Below are positions 8,044 to 16,607 of a stretch of DNA of 64,000 bases, piece after piece. The DNA is from Hadesarchaea archaeon (GTDB taxonomy: Archaea; Hadarchaeota; Hadarchaeia; Hadarchaeales; Hadarchaeaceae), in the NCBI GenBank assembly GCA_029259175.1, contig JAPDJH010000005.1, positions 1 through 64,000 on the forward strand. Direction: 5' to 3'. The position numbers were made by a program, and so were the translations under genes. The notes under the pieces are model-generated. The model did not search any database. It was not told where the DNA came from and saw only the letters and a list, made by a program, of their open reading frames with translations. Numbering within the stretch: position 1 is the first letter of the stretch; every line of letters starts with the position of its first letter.

Positions 8044-9069
8044 ATGGGAGTCCAAATCGGCGACATCGTGCCGCACCAGTCGGTGACGCTGGAGCACCTG
8101 CGCGGCAAAGTCATCGCGATCGACGCCCTCAATTTTTTGTACCAGTTCTTGGCCATCATACGCCAGCGCGACGGGGAGCTCCTGAGGGACTCGAAGGGCA
8201 GGATCACCTCTCACCTCTCGGGTTTGTTCTACCGGACGGCCAACTTTGTGGAGGCGGGGATAAGGCCCATCTATGTGTTCGATGGGGAGCCGCCCGTGCT
8301 CAAGCTCAAAACTGTCGAGCACCGGAAAGAGCTACGGGAAGAGGCCGAGCGAGAGTGGAAGCGCGCGCTGGAAGAGGGGCGCATCGAGGACGCGCGCAAA
8401 TACGCCCAGCGCTCCGGAAGGATTAACCAGCTCATGATCGAGCAGGCGAAGCAGTTGCTGGACGCCATGGGCATCCCCTGGATACAGGCGCCGAGCGAGG
8501 GAGAGGCACAGGCGGCCCATCTGGTCAAGCGTGGGGATGCGTGGGCGGCCGCCAGTCAGGACTTCGACAGCTTGCTGTTTGGGGCCCCCACTCTGGTGCG
8601 GAACCTCGGGATCACCGGACGGAGAAAACTCCCGGGAAAAGACGTGTACCGAGAGATCACTCCCGAGATCATACGGCTGGACGAAACCCTGGAAAGCCTG
8701 CAGATCGGCCAAGAACAGCTGATCGCCATCGGAATCCTCGTTGGCACCGACTACAACCGGGGGATCAGGGGGATCGGGCCGAAAAAGGCGCTCGAGCTGG
8801 TGAGAAAGCACCCCTCGCCCGAGAAGCTACTGAAGGGGGAGCTGGCAGAGCGGTTCGAGGTCGACCCGCTCGAGGTCTACGAGATCTTCGCCAATCCCAA
8901 AGTCACGGACTCGTACCGCATCAAGTGGGGCGATCCGGATCCGGAGGCCATCAAGCGCTTGCTCTGCGACGAACACGACTTCTCGGAGGACCGGGTGCAG
9001 ACCGGAATCGACAAGCTACTGAAGGGAAAGGCCGAGCGGGGACAAACAACGCTTGACCGGTGGTTTTGA
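8044..9069 (+). CDS. fen: Flap endonuclease 1
   Basis: 341 aa. Structure-specific 5' flap nuclease that processes Okazaki fragments and acts in base-excision repair. The N domain has VIAIDALNFLYQF and VFDGEPP, and the I domain has APSEGEAQAAHL and ASQDFDSLLFG, with the acidic metal ligands in place. GTDYNRGIRGIGPKKAL is the helix-hairpin-helix with the last Asp ligand. The C-terminus ends QTTLDRWF, a clear PCNA-interacting peptide (QxxLxxWF). The length is normal for archaea. Confidence 0.97.
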   Translation: MGVQIGDIVPHQSVTLEHLRGKVIAIDALNFLYQFLAIIRQRDGELLRDSKGRITSHLSGLFYRTANFVEAGIRPIYVFDGEPPVLKLKTVEHRKELREEAEREWKRALEEGRIEDARKYAQRSGRINQLMIEQAKQLLDAMGIPWIQAPSEGEAQAAHLVKRGDAWAAASQDFDSLLFGAPTLVRNLGITGRRKLPGKDVYREITPEIIRLDETLESLQIGQEQLIAIGILVGTDYNRGIRGIGPKKALELVRKHPSPEKLLKGELAERFEVDPLEVYEIFANPKVTDSYRIKWGDPDPEAIKRLLCDEHDFSEDRVQTGIDKLLKGKAERGQTTLDRWF

Positions 9070-9111
9070 GCAACTTTAGGGGTAACTACTTATAGGTATA
9101 GGTAAAGTTAG

Positions 9112-9285
9112 AGAGAACTCGAACAAAGCGAAGGAAAATCTTTGCCTCCGAACGTGTTTTCGGGGTTGCTCACGAACCTCGTGAATGGAGATTTTCTCAA
9201 GAAGGACGGGAGTGGGAACTACTCAATTTCCGATCCGATGCTGGAGTTTGCCCTCAGGTCTAGGATCATCCGGGCCTCTGCTTAG
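9112..9285 (+). pseudogene. C-terminal remnant of archaeal ATPase
   Basis: An open frame without a start codon of its own (bounded upstream by TAG 9109-9111) reads EGKSLPPNVFSGLLTNLV, then NGDFLKKDGSGNYSISDPML and EFAL. This is the C-terminal winged-helix segment typical of archaeal AAA ATPases with a DUF234-like tail, a family that multiplies in archaeal genomes. The ATPase domain is absent, so this is a relic. It runs into the 3' end of the convergent pcm gene. Confidence 0.5.
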
Positions 9286-9944
9286 TACGCCTTTTCCTTC
9301 CACCCGTGAGCGCCTATGAGCGGAACGAACGCGCACCCCCCGTGCTCGCGTTTCTCGAGCTTTCCGTCGGCGCGTTTTTTCACCACCGTCCACGTCTGAT
9401 ACATGTGCTCGGGACCCACCGGGGCTCCAAGCACCCCCTCGACGGCGAGCTGCTCGATCAGCGGCTGAGGGATTTGGGGGGCGCAGGCGGTGACCAAGAT
9501 CCGGTCCCATGGGGCCCCATCGGGATAACCCAGCGTGCCGTCTCCGACCACCACCTTGACCCACGAGTAGCCCGTCCTTTTCAGGTTCTCCCGTGCAAAA
9601 CTCGCAAGTTCTGGTATCCGCTCGATCGTCACCACCTCGCCGCGCTTGCCGACCACTTCGGCTACCAGCGCCGCGTTGTACCCCGAACCCGCGCCTATCT
9701 CCAGCACTCGAAGTCCCTCTCGGAGCTCCAACGTTTCCATCATTATGGCAATCATGCTGGGGGCCGAGATGGTCTGTCCGTGCCCGATGGGGAGGGGGTG
9801 ATCCGCGTATGCCTCATCTACCAGTTTTTTCGGGACAAACTCGTGCCTTGGAACCCTGCGGAAGGCTTCAATGATTCTGGGAGATCGCAGATACCCCCAA
9901 CGCACCAAGCTCTGCACCAGCCGCTCCCGCGCCTCCTCCAACAT
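9282..9944 (-). CDS. pcm: Protein-L-isoaspartate O-methyltransferase
   Basis: 220 aa. Repairs isoaspartyl residues in aged proteins using S-adenosylmethionine, which is useful at high temperature. Family motifs: YADHPLPIGHGQTISAPSM (substrate loop), VLEIGAGSGYNAALVAEV (SAM motif I), GDGTLGYPDGAPWDRILVTA and the PQPLIEQL segment. Full length. The 3' end abuts the ATPase remnant. The 236-nt spacer to the next gene (9945-10180) shows nothing recognisable. Confidence 0.95.
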   Translation of the reverse strand: MLEEARERLVQSLVRWGYLRSPRIIEAFRRVPRHEFVPKKLVDEAYADHPLPIGHGQTISAPSMIAIMMETLELREGLRVLEIGAGSGYNAALVAEVVGKRGEVVTIERIPELASFARENLKRTGYSWVKVVVGDGTLGYPDGAPWDRILVTACAPQIPQPLIEQLAVEGVLGAPVGPEHMYQTWTVVKKRADGKLEKREHGGCAFVPLIGAHGWKEKAY

Positions 9945-10180
9945 CCATTAAATATGGGCCGTGCGTGCCTAAAGGTTTGGTGAACAGAGGAGGGTTCTGC
10001 GAGCCCGAAGACACTCGAATGTCACGGCCGCTCATCGAACAACTTTCATGACCACCAGATCCGGAGATCGGCCTCGCGACCACTGGATAATCGGTGCAAA
10101 AGCCGAAGTGGGTGTTGTGGACATAGAGAGATTCTAACACCACGGCATTACAGATGAAACAACCGAAGTGGATCAAATCC

Positions 10181-10741
10181 TCAAGCCATCACATTTATCC
10201 TCAATTTTCCATCCGTCTCCGTTATGGAAACTTTGTGTGGTGACATCTCAAACAATCCCTCGAAGAACTCTCTTATGAATCTCTTAGCTTCCCTGACATT
10301 AAGTACTAATGTGAAGCCCCTCTCTGAATCCACACTCAGTTTATACCAGTTCGCCTTCTCAACATATTCCAAAATCTCTCTGACGGTCCTTAGCCCCTTG
10401 TCGTAATATTCGCCCCAGTGATATCTTCCTATTTCACGAACTTTTTCCCAGAACTCTCTGTTGCCCTCTCCTATTTCATTGAATATTGCACGCCAATGCT
10501 CGACATCGACTATAACGTGTTCGCCTTTTCCCAAAAAATCCAGCCACGCTTTTATCGTCTCTGGCGAAGTTAATCCAACTTTCTCGACTATGTCCAGACA
10601 GAAAATCGCTTTTCTTAGTACATCCGCTTTTGAGGTCTTGTACTTCTGCTGCAGCTGTTCAATCAACGCCCAGCTTTCTTGATCTAACGATATGGTCAGG
10701 CGTACTGGTAATTGCTTTATTCTTTTCTTGGGTCCCCACAT
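10181..10741 (-). CDS. Ribbon-helix-helix DNA-binding protein
   Basis: About 186 aa from the ATG at 10741 (MWGPKKRIK); a longer frame reaches 10837 but that extension looks non-coding. Residues 10-50 (RLTISLDQESWALIEQLQQ followed by KTSKADVLRKAI) form a MetJ/Arc-type RHH domain. The remaining part has mixed helices and strands resembling archaeal proteins with an RHH N-terminus and an unknown C-terminal domain. Probably a transcriptional regulator; targets unknown. Base composition is more AT-rich than in the flanking housekeeping genes. Confidence 0.65.
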   Translation of the reverse strand: MWGPKKRIKQLPVRLTISLDQESWALIEQLQQKYKTSKADVLRKAIFCLDIVEKVGLTSPETIKAWLDFLGKGEHVIVDVEHWRAIFNEIGEGNREFWEKVREIGRYHWGEYYDKGLRTVREILEYVEKANWYKLSVDSERGFTLVLNVREAKRFIREFFEGLFEMSPHKVSITETDGKLRINVMA

Positions 10742-10897
10742 ACCATCTTCATGCTTCTTCCGCTGGAAAATTAATTCTTTCGATGCAAAATGATGAAAAA
10801 TCGTGAAAAACGGTGAAAAATTATTCCTTTTTCTCAACTACTCTTTTGAACGTTCTTGTAGATGTTCGCTTGAAAAAGGGCAAAGAGGGTTCCAACA

Positions 10898-11419
10898 ATG
10901 GTGGTAACCAAAAAAAGATGTCGTGAAGTTAGCATTGCGGCCATTGATGAAGAATACTGGATCGCCTTTGGCTCCGTAGTTAATGAAATAAAGAATTTGC
11001 TCAATTCCGGGAACGAAAAATGTGTTGAAGAAGGTGTGAAAAAAGCTCTGGCTTTAATCCCCCTCTATCCGGAAATCTTAGAGGATCTCTTTATCCCGCT
11101 CGCCTCTGGGGTATGGAGGTGCGAGAAATACCAACTACGTTTTGAGGAGATGTTGTCCGAACTTGCTAAAACTAGACCGACCTCTTTCTCGTCAGATACT
11201 CTCCACACTTGGAGCAAAGATGAATTTTGGTATGTCAGGTGGCTGGTGCTCTGGATACTGAATGGCATCTCATACAGGAATCCGACTCTAGTGCCAACGG
11301 CTCTGCTCGAAGAACTACTGAACGATGAAAAATGGTGGAATCGAGAGTTTGCAGAAACGATATTCAACAGAGTTATGCGCGCTAAAATGAATATCGCTAA
11401 AAAAATGCCGGAAGAGTGA
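10898..11419 (+). CDS. Hypothetical helical protein
   Basis: 173 aa, largely alpha-helical, with repeated aromatic/leucine helices (ALALIPLYPEILEDLFIPL, WYVRWLVLWILNG, EKWWNREFAETIFNRV) that suggest HEAT-like helical repeats. No known family recognised and no signal peptide. A lysine-rich start (MVVTKKRC) follows an AGAGGG ribosome-binding site. It ends 4 nt before the acyl-CoA synthetase gene, so they may be cotranscribed. AT-rich like its RHH neighbour. Confidence 0.6.
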   Translation: MVVTKKRCREVSIAAIDEEYWIAFGSVVNEIKNLLNSGNEKCVEEGVKKALALIPLYPEILEDLFIPLASGVWRCEKYQLRFEEMLSELAKTRPTSFSSDTLHTWSKDEFWYVRWLVLWILNGISYRNPTLVPTALLEELLNDEKWWNREFAETIFNRVMRAKMNIAKKMPEE

Positions 11420-11423
11420 TACA

Positions 11424-12881
11424 TTGATCGAAGCATGCCCAGAGTCCCGAAAAAATATTGTAGAGTCGTCGCAGGTCCCATCTGATCAGCTCGAAAAATT
11501 TTTCAACCCCCGAAATGTTGCCGTAATTGGGGCTTCTAGAAATCCGCAAAAACCAGGACGCGTTATCCTCGAGAACTTCTTGAACCCAAAGTTCAGGGGA
11601 AAGGTATACCCAGTGAATCCGAACGCTGAAAAAATAGCTGGCTTGAAATGCTACGCCAATTTAAGCGAAATACCTGCAGAGCTGGATTTTGTGGTTGTCG
11701 CGGTGCCCGCAGAAAAAGTTCCTCCAGTGATTCAGGAATGTGTGAACTGCGGCGTAAAAGCGGTTGTTGTAATATCTGGGGGCTTTAAAGAAACTGGCGA
11801 ACGTGGAAAGAAGCTGGAAGAAAAGATAGCCCAAATAATAACGGGCAGCGACACAAGAGTGCTCGGTCCAAATTGTATCGGCATTTACGATGCACACAGT
11901 GGTGTTGACACTCTTTTTTATCCGCCTCACAGACTTCCCAGACCAAGCGCCGGAAAAATTTCTTTTATTTCCCAGAGCGGAGCGTATGGGGGAGCCCTGC
12001 TGGGCTGGGCCGCAACACGAGGGATTGGAATAAGCAAATTCATAAGTTGCGGAAACATGGTGGACGTCAACGAAATAGAGCTTTTGGAATACCTCGGAAA
12101 CGACCCCACGACCCAGACAATTTTGATGTATTTGGAACAAACAACCGATGGAAGGAAGCTAATTGAGGCTGCGAGAACCATTGTACGTGAAAAGCCGATT
12201 ATTGCCTTGAAAGCCGGCAGAACCACTGAGGGTGCACGGGCCGCACTTTCACACACGGGGGCGATAGCGGGGGTTGATCAGATCTATTCTGTAGCGTTCA
12301 AGGAGGCCGGGATTATACGCGCAAACTTGTCGGAAGAGCTTTTCGATTTTGCTTTCGCTCTCTCGTTGCAACCTCCTGCCCAGGGCAACCGAATAGCAAT
12401 AATAACGAATGGTGGCGGATTTGGAGTGCTCGCGACCGACTACGCGGTTTATCACAAACTGCAACTCGCGGAGCTGCAGTTAGACACCATAGCAGAACTC
12501 AAGAAAAGGCTACCGCAAAGGGCGAGCGTTGAAAACCCAATAGACCTGACGGGAGACGCCAGCGTTGCAGATTATGAAATCGCTCTGAATATGGCCCTCA
12601 GCGACCCAAATGTAGATGCCGTGCTAGCAATCATACTCTTCCAGTTCCCTGCGATCAACCTTGGGATTGTGGAAACCATCGAGCACGCGGCTAAAAAATA
12701 TGAAAAACCTGTTGTTGTGTGCACGGCTGGTGGCGGCTTCGCGGAAGATTGTAAAAAAATGTTGAAGTCAAAAAATATTCCTTGTTATTCAGACCCGAAT
12801 CGGGCCGTGCGGGCAATGGCCGCGCTCGCATCGCGAGGTGCCTATCTCCGGAAACACGGCGCAAGAGTGCGCGTGCCTTAA
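11424..12881 (+). CDS. ADP-forming acyl-CoA synthetase, alpha subunit
   Basis: 485 aa. Converts acyl-CoA, ADP and phosphate to acid, CoA and ATP, the energy-conserving last step of peptide and sugar fermentation in archaea. It has the CoA-binding domain (NVAVIGASRNPQKPG), the succinyl-CoA-ligase-like domain (ISFISQSGAYGGALLGWA) and the phosphorylatable His in ALSHTGAIAG. The ATP-grasp beta domain is absent, so a separate beta subunit must be encoded elsewhere. The start is TTG at 11424; a later start near the PSDQLEKFFNP segment is possible. Confidence 0.9.
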   Translation: MIEACPESRKNIVESSQVPSDQLEKFFNPRNVAVIGASRNPQKPGRVILENFLNPKFRGKVYPVNPNAEKIAGLKCYANLSEIPAELDFVVVAVPAEKVPPVIQECVNCGVKAVVVISGGFKETGERGKKLEEKIAQIITGSDTRVLGPNCIGIYDAHSGVDTLFYPPHRLPRPSAGKISFISQSGAYGGALLGWAATRGIGISKFISCGNMVDVNEIELLEYLGNDPTTQTILMYLEQTTDGRKLIEAARTIVREKPIIALKAGRTTEGARAALSHTGAIAGVDQIYSVAFKEAGIIRANLSEELFDFAFALSLQPPAQGNRIAIITNGGGFGVLATDYAVYHKLQLAELQLDTIAELKKRLPQRASVENPIDLTGDASVADYEIALNMALSDPNVDAVLAIILFQFPAINLGIVETIEHAAKKYEKPVVVCTAGGGFAEDCKKMLKSKNIPCYSDPNRAVRAMAALASRGAYLRKHGARVRVP

Positions 12882-13030
12882 TACTTTTTGGCGTTAAATT
12901 GTTAGCAACTGGAAATTCTCCCCACATTCGGGAAGAGTTGCTGGTGGATTCTCTACGCGCTCTGACCTTAGATCCAAAACTCCGTTCAAAGCTTTTGAAC
13001 CAAGGGCGTAGAGAAGTGGGGTGGCGAAGG

Positions 13031-13447
13031 GTGAAATGGATCGTGCGTGCGCGTGGACACCCAAACATAAGGGGAACGCACCGAACCACGTTTATGATAA
13101 CCAAAGATCCGGACGTGGGCCCGCGCGGAGACTGCATAATTGGAGTGAAGGCTGAAATGGGCGCGAGCGATCTGCCGGAGGAGCTCAAGGCCCTGTTGCG
13201 GAGCGGAAGTGGTGTGCTCATCCGGATAGCGGCTGGAGGACTAGAAGAAACGGTGAGAGCGAAAGGACACCCGGAGCTGAGTCTCGATCACCCGGACGAC
13301 TTGGTGGTGAGAAAAAGCCGCTTTCTCTGCGGACGGACTGTTGCTATCGAGGCCGATAAAGCCGCTGGTGATCTCTCAAGAGGGCTGGTGCGCTTGCTGA
13401 GAAATCCGGATGTCACCGTCGAGATCGAGTTCCGACCTCTGCCATGA
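13031..13447 (+). CDS. DUF371 family protein
   Basis: About 139 aa from the GTG at 13031, the usual length for the family; the frame stays open upstream to 12782 but that part overlaps the acyl-CoA synthetase and looks non-coding. IVRARGHPNIRGTHRTTF, DVGPRGDCIIGV and RAKGHPELSLDHPDDLVVRK are DUF371 signatures. The function is unknown; the family is conserved in archaea. The 3' end overlaps the convergent Trm112-like gene by 35 nt. Confidence 0.8.
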   Translation: MKWIVRARGHPNIRGTHRTTFMITKDPDVGPRGDCIIGVKAEMGASDLPEELKALLRSGSGVLIRIAAGGLEETVRAKGHPELSLDHPDDLVVRKSRFLCGRTVAIEADKAAGDLSRGLVRLLRNPDVTVEIEFRPLP

Positions 13448-13607
13448 GCTCGTCGGGCAACATGTAGGGGATTCCGTCGACTATGGGGTAGCGCCGCCCG
13501 CACTTCGTGCACACGAGCTCTTGACCCTCCAGCTTCACATCCGCCTTGCACATCGGGCAGGCCAGAATCTCCAGCAGTTCCTTGCTTATAGGGGGTTTTG
13601 CTACCAT
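13413..13607 (-). CDS. Trm112-like zinc-binding protein
   Basis: 64 aa. ELLEILACPMCKADV, then ELVCTKCGRRYPIVDGIPYML, is the Trm112/UPF0434 signature with two CxxC pairs. In archaea Trm112 is a small activator that binds and stabilises several RNA and protein methyltransferases. The start follows a GGAG-like ribosome-binding site. The partner methyltransferase is not visible in this window. The spacer 13608-13818 holds no gene that I can support. Confidence 0.85.
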   Translation of the reverse strand: MVAKPPISKELLEILACPMCKADVKLEGQELVCTKCGRRYPIVDGIPYMLPDELMAEVGTRSRR

Positions 13608-13818
13608 CTTTTTCTCCTCTGACCGAGCTTCTTTTATAGCTTGGGGTTTACTTCACACGGATGTGTTGGTTCGCCCACGATCTCGAACCTTTTGCACTGT
13701 TTGGGGTTTCTCTTTCTTTCGGTGGGTAGAGCCATCACAACACTGCCTCAAACCTGAAAGATCCTCTTTTTCCTCTTGGTATGGCTTTGCGTGCTGACCC
13801 TGATCCCCGTCGAACCCC

Positions 13819-14505
13819 TCATGTCCGCGCTATCCACGGTCTCAACACTGCTCGTGCTTTACCTCTGGTACTCCTCTTCCTAACCACCGTCTCCGCAGCC
13901 GCCACCAAAACGCACCCCGCATACCCGTAGAGAAGACCGCTGACCACGTCTTGCCAGTAGTGCTCACCCAAGTACAAGGTCGAAAACGATAGAAGGACAA
14001 ACAACAGGACCCAAGTCTTTCTTATCCGGCCCCCGTAGGGGGAGAGCATGAACACCCCCACCAGAGCATTTGCCACGTGCAAGCTGGGGAACGCGCCATA
14101 CGGATAGGGATTAAAACTCTCGGTGAAACCCCCCAGCTCGGCTCGGATATCTCTGACCCCTCCCACTCCCATTCGCGGTGGGATCACCGGAAACAGCCAC
14201 CACGTAAGAACGCCCAGAGCTTGCACCACTATGAAAATCTTTATGTAACGCTCGCACTCGTGGAACTCGCGTTTCCACAACAGATAGGCCGCGGTTCCGT
14301 AAACTATCAGCGGATAGCCGGCCGAGTATATGATGAAAAACAGCCAGTCGAGCCACGGATTGGAGAGATGCCCTTGTAAAAACACGACCACAGATCCGTC
14401 AAAAACTGTCCCTCCGTCTTGGGGCAACAGACGCGGGAAAATCTCATAAACCAGAGTAGCGATGGCAAGAAGCAGAACCAGCTTCCAGAGATCGGTGCGC
14501 TTCAC
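13819..14505 (-). CDS. PAP2-superfamily membrane phosphatase/transferase
   Basis: 228 aa with about six membrane segments. Motifs VIPPRMG, FPSLHVANA and LGEHYWQDVVSG match the Aur1/PAP2_3-like branch of the PAP2 superfamily, whose members act on lipid phosphates or transfer phosphosugars at the membrane surface. It is divergent from the flippase-like gene at 14566, at the left edge of a glycoconjugate cluster, suggesting recycling of a polyprenyl phosphate carrier or modification of a lipid headgroup. The substrate is inferred only from context. Confidence 0.8.
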   Translation of the reverse strand: MKRTDLWKLVLLLAIATLVYEIFPRLLPQDGGTVFDGSVVVFLQGHLSNPWLDWLFFIIYSAGYPLIVYGTAAYLLWKREFHECERYIKIFIVVQALGVLTWWLFPVIPPRMGVGGVRDIRAELGGFTESFNPYPYGAFPSLHVANALVGVFMLSPYGGRIRKTWVLLFVLLSFSTLYLGEHYWQDVVSGLLYGYAGCVLVAAAETVVRKRSTRGKARAVLRPWIART

Positions 14506-14565
14506 GGAGTAGAATTTCGGCCTGCAATTCTTAAGTGCTCTGGTACTTACTCCAAAAAGGTGGGG

Positions 14566-15603
14566 ATGAGAAAAACCAAGATTTCTCGAACGACCAAGCT
14601 TCTGTTGTTCTTAGTGTTCATTATTCTGGGCCTCACGTTCGTCATGGTAAAAATAGGGCTTCCGCGCCTGCTGAGCACGCTCGCTGAAAGCAATCCTGTC
14701 TACTTCTTGGCCGCTTTCGCCATCTACCTTTTCACTATCGTGAACTTGGCCAACCGATGGCACATCGCTTTGCTGGCCACCGGTCATCGCACACGGATAC
14801 GCGACCTCTGGCTCGTCATCCACGGAAGCGTCTTCATAAACAATCTGACACCCATGACGTACGCGGGGGGTGACCCGATAGCCAGGGTCTACATGTTGCG
14901 AAAGGTGCTGGGTATCCCCTACGCGGCAGGAAGTGCGTCGGTCATATGTGAGTACATGCTGGAACTCCCGGTGTCCGTGTCGCTGGTGTTCATCGGGGTG
15001 CTGCTGGTCCTCGCCAAAACGGTTCTGGCCAAGCTCCTGTCCCTCGCGTTGTGGGTCGGTATGTTGGTAGGGTTTTTCTACCTCATCGTGTTCTTTTTCC
15101 CGCGCAGGAAAGCCAAGCGCTTTGCCGTGCGCTCCATCATGAGGATCAGGCGGTTCTTTAAGCGCGAGCTCCCACGGGCAAAGGTGGAGAGAGATATCGA
15201 GCGGTTCTACCGGGGTGCGCACCTCATCACGGGGCACCGCAGAACGGCGCTGACCCTCTTCTCTTACTCGGTGGTTCTGTGGACACTCGCTCTGCTGCGC
15301 CTCCTCTTCGTCTTTCTATCGCTCGGGTATCATCCGAGCCTGCCGCTGCTCATGCTGGGCGTTACTGTGCCCCCCGTAGCGGGAATCGTCCCCCTCCTGC
15401 CCGCAGGGCTCGGACTAGTGGATGCCACCTATGTCTCGGTGTTCACGCTGCTGGGGGTTCCCTTCAATGTCGCCGTGCTCGCCACGCTGCTGGAGCGCCT
15501 AATCATGCTTGGCCTCGGCACGGCGCTTGGAGCTGGTGCCCTCTCTTACCTAGGAGTCGGGGTGTGGAAGGGCTGGCTGGGAAAGATCCCGGCAAGGGTG
15601 TGA
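14566..15603 (+). CDS. AglD-like / LPG-synthase transmembrane family protein
   Basis: 345 aa from the ATG at 14566, preceded by GGTGGGG. About eight membrane helices, with the family motifs NLTPMTYAGGDPIARVYML and VAGIVPLLPAGLGLVDATYV of the UPF0104/lysylphosphatidylglycerol synthase TM family. Archaeal relatives such as AglD occur with glycosyltransferases and have been linked to lipid-linked sugar handling. It is followed within 5 nt by a GT4 gene, so it is the head of a co-directional glycan operon. Confidence 0.85.
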   Translation: MRKTKISRTTKLLLFLVFIILGLTFVMVKIGLPRLLSTLAESNPVYFLAAFAIYLFTIVNLANRWHIALLATGHRTRIRDLWLVIHGSVFINNLTPMTYAGGDPIARVYMLRKVLGIPYAAGSASVICEYMLELPVSVSLVFIGVLLVLAKTVLAKLLSLALWVGMLVGFFYLIVFFFPRRKAKRFAVRSIMRIRRFFKRELPRAKVERDIERFYRGAHLITGHRRTALTLFSYSVVLWTLALLRLLFVFLSLGYHPSLPLLMLGVTVPPVAGIVPLLPAGLGLVDATYVSVFTLLGVPFNVAVLATLLERLIMLGLGTALGAGALSYLGVGVWKGWLGKIPARV

Positions 15604-15607
15604 GCGG

Positions 15608-16603
15608 ATGCGTGTGTGCCTGTACGCAGAGCTGGAGGCCCTCTCGGCGCAGAGCGGGATTGGCTCCGCCATTCGCAATCACAAGCGCGCTCTCGAACTC
15701 GTGGGGGTTGAGTGGACCTCCAGCCTGAAAGACAACTTCGACATTCTGCACATCTGCTCCGTCGGTCTGAAGTCCATTCTGATAGCTCAGCGATTTCGAA
15801 AGAAAGGAAAGAAGATAGTAATCCACGCGCACACTACGGCCGACGATTTTCGCAACAGCTTCATTTTCAGCAATGAGGTCTATCCGTTGCTCCAGCGCTA
15901 CCTCCGGTTCTACTACAGCTTGGGAGATGTGGTGCTCTGCCCATCGGAGTACACCAAAGGGGTGCTCGAGAGCTACGGTATTCGGAGGCCCATTCGCGTG
16001 GTGAGCAATGGTGTCGATACCGAAAGGTTTTGCTACTCTCCAAGGCGGAGAAAAAAATTTCGTAGAGAACACGGACTGGAGGGAGTGGTCCCGCTGGCGG
16101 TGGGACACGTGTTCGTCCGGAAGGGTATTGAGACCTTCACCAACGTCGCGCGAAAGTTTCCAAATCTAACGTTTCTATGGATTGGCAAGCGATACCCCAA
16201 AACCGAGGACCGCCGAACATCCAGAATTGTGAAAAACGCCCCCTCCAACGTGCGCTTCGTCACCCGGTGGGTCGAGAACATAGTGGACGCTTACTGTGGG
16301 TGCGACATCTTCTTTTTCCCCTCGTACTGTGAAAATCAAGGAATCGTGGTGCTGGAAGCCGCGGCCTGCGAGCGCCCGCTGTTGCTGAGAGATATCCCTG
16401 TCTATAGGGTGCTCAAACACGGGAAGGAGTGCTTAAGGGCACGAACCGACGACGAATTCGTGACACACCTGCAAGAACTCGTGGAAAACCCAAAGCTGAG
16501 AAGGAGATTGGCGCGAAGGGCACGCCGATTTGCTTTGCAGCACTCGCTGAAAAGAGTGGGGATGCGATTGAAGCAGATATACGAGGAGTTGTTCAGGAAG
16601 TGA
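15608..16603 (+). CDS. GT4 family glycosyltransferase
   Basis: 331 aa GT-B fold. VVSNGVDTERF marks the domain linker, and ENQGIVVLEAAACERPLL carries the nucleotide-binding EX7E motif. The N-terminal domain is short and begins MRVCLYAELEA. Likely a cytoplasmic retaining glycosyltransferase using a nucleotide sugar to build a lipid-linked or surface glycan. It is 4 nt downstream of the AglD-like gene and 4 nt upstream of a second GT4, so it is part of the operon. Donor and acceptor unknown. Confidence 0.88.
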   Translation: MRVCLYAELEALSAQSGIGSAIRNHKRALELVGVEWTSSLKDNFDILHICSVGLKSILIAQRFRKKGKKIVIHAHTTADDFRNSFIFSNEVYPLLQRYLRFYYSLGDVVLCPSEYTKGVLESYGIRRPIRVVSNGVDTERFCYSPRRRKKFRREHGLEGVVPLAVGHVFVRKGIETFTNVARKFPNLTFLWIGKRYPKTEDRRTSRIVKNAPSNVRFVTRWVENIVDAYCGCDIFFFPSYCENQGIVVLEAAACERPLLLRDIPVYRVLKHGKECLRARTDDEFVTHLQELVENPKLRRRLARRARRFALQHSLKRVGMRLKQIYEELFRK

Positions 16604-16607
16604 GCCC

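Noticed and set aside
12782-13030. N-terminal extension of the DUF371 frame
   Set aside because: It overlaps the acyl-CoA synthetase 3' end and has no conserved features; the family begins near 13031.
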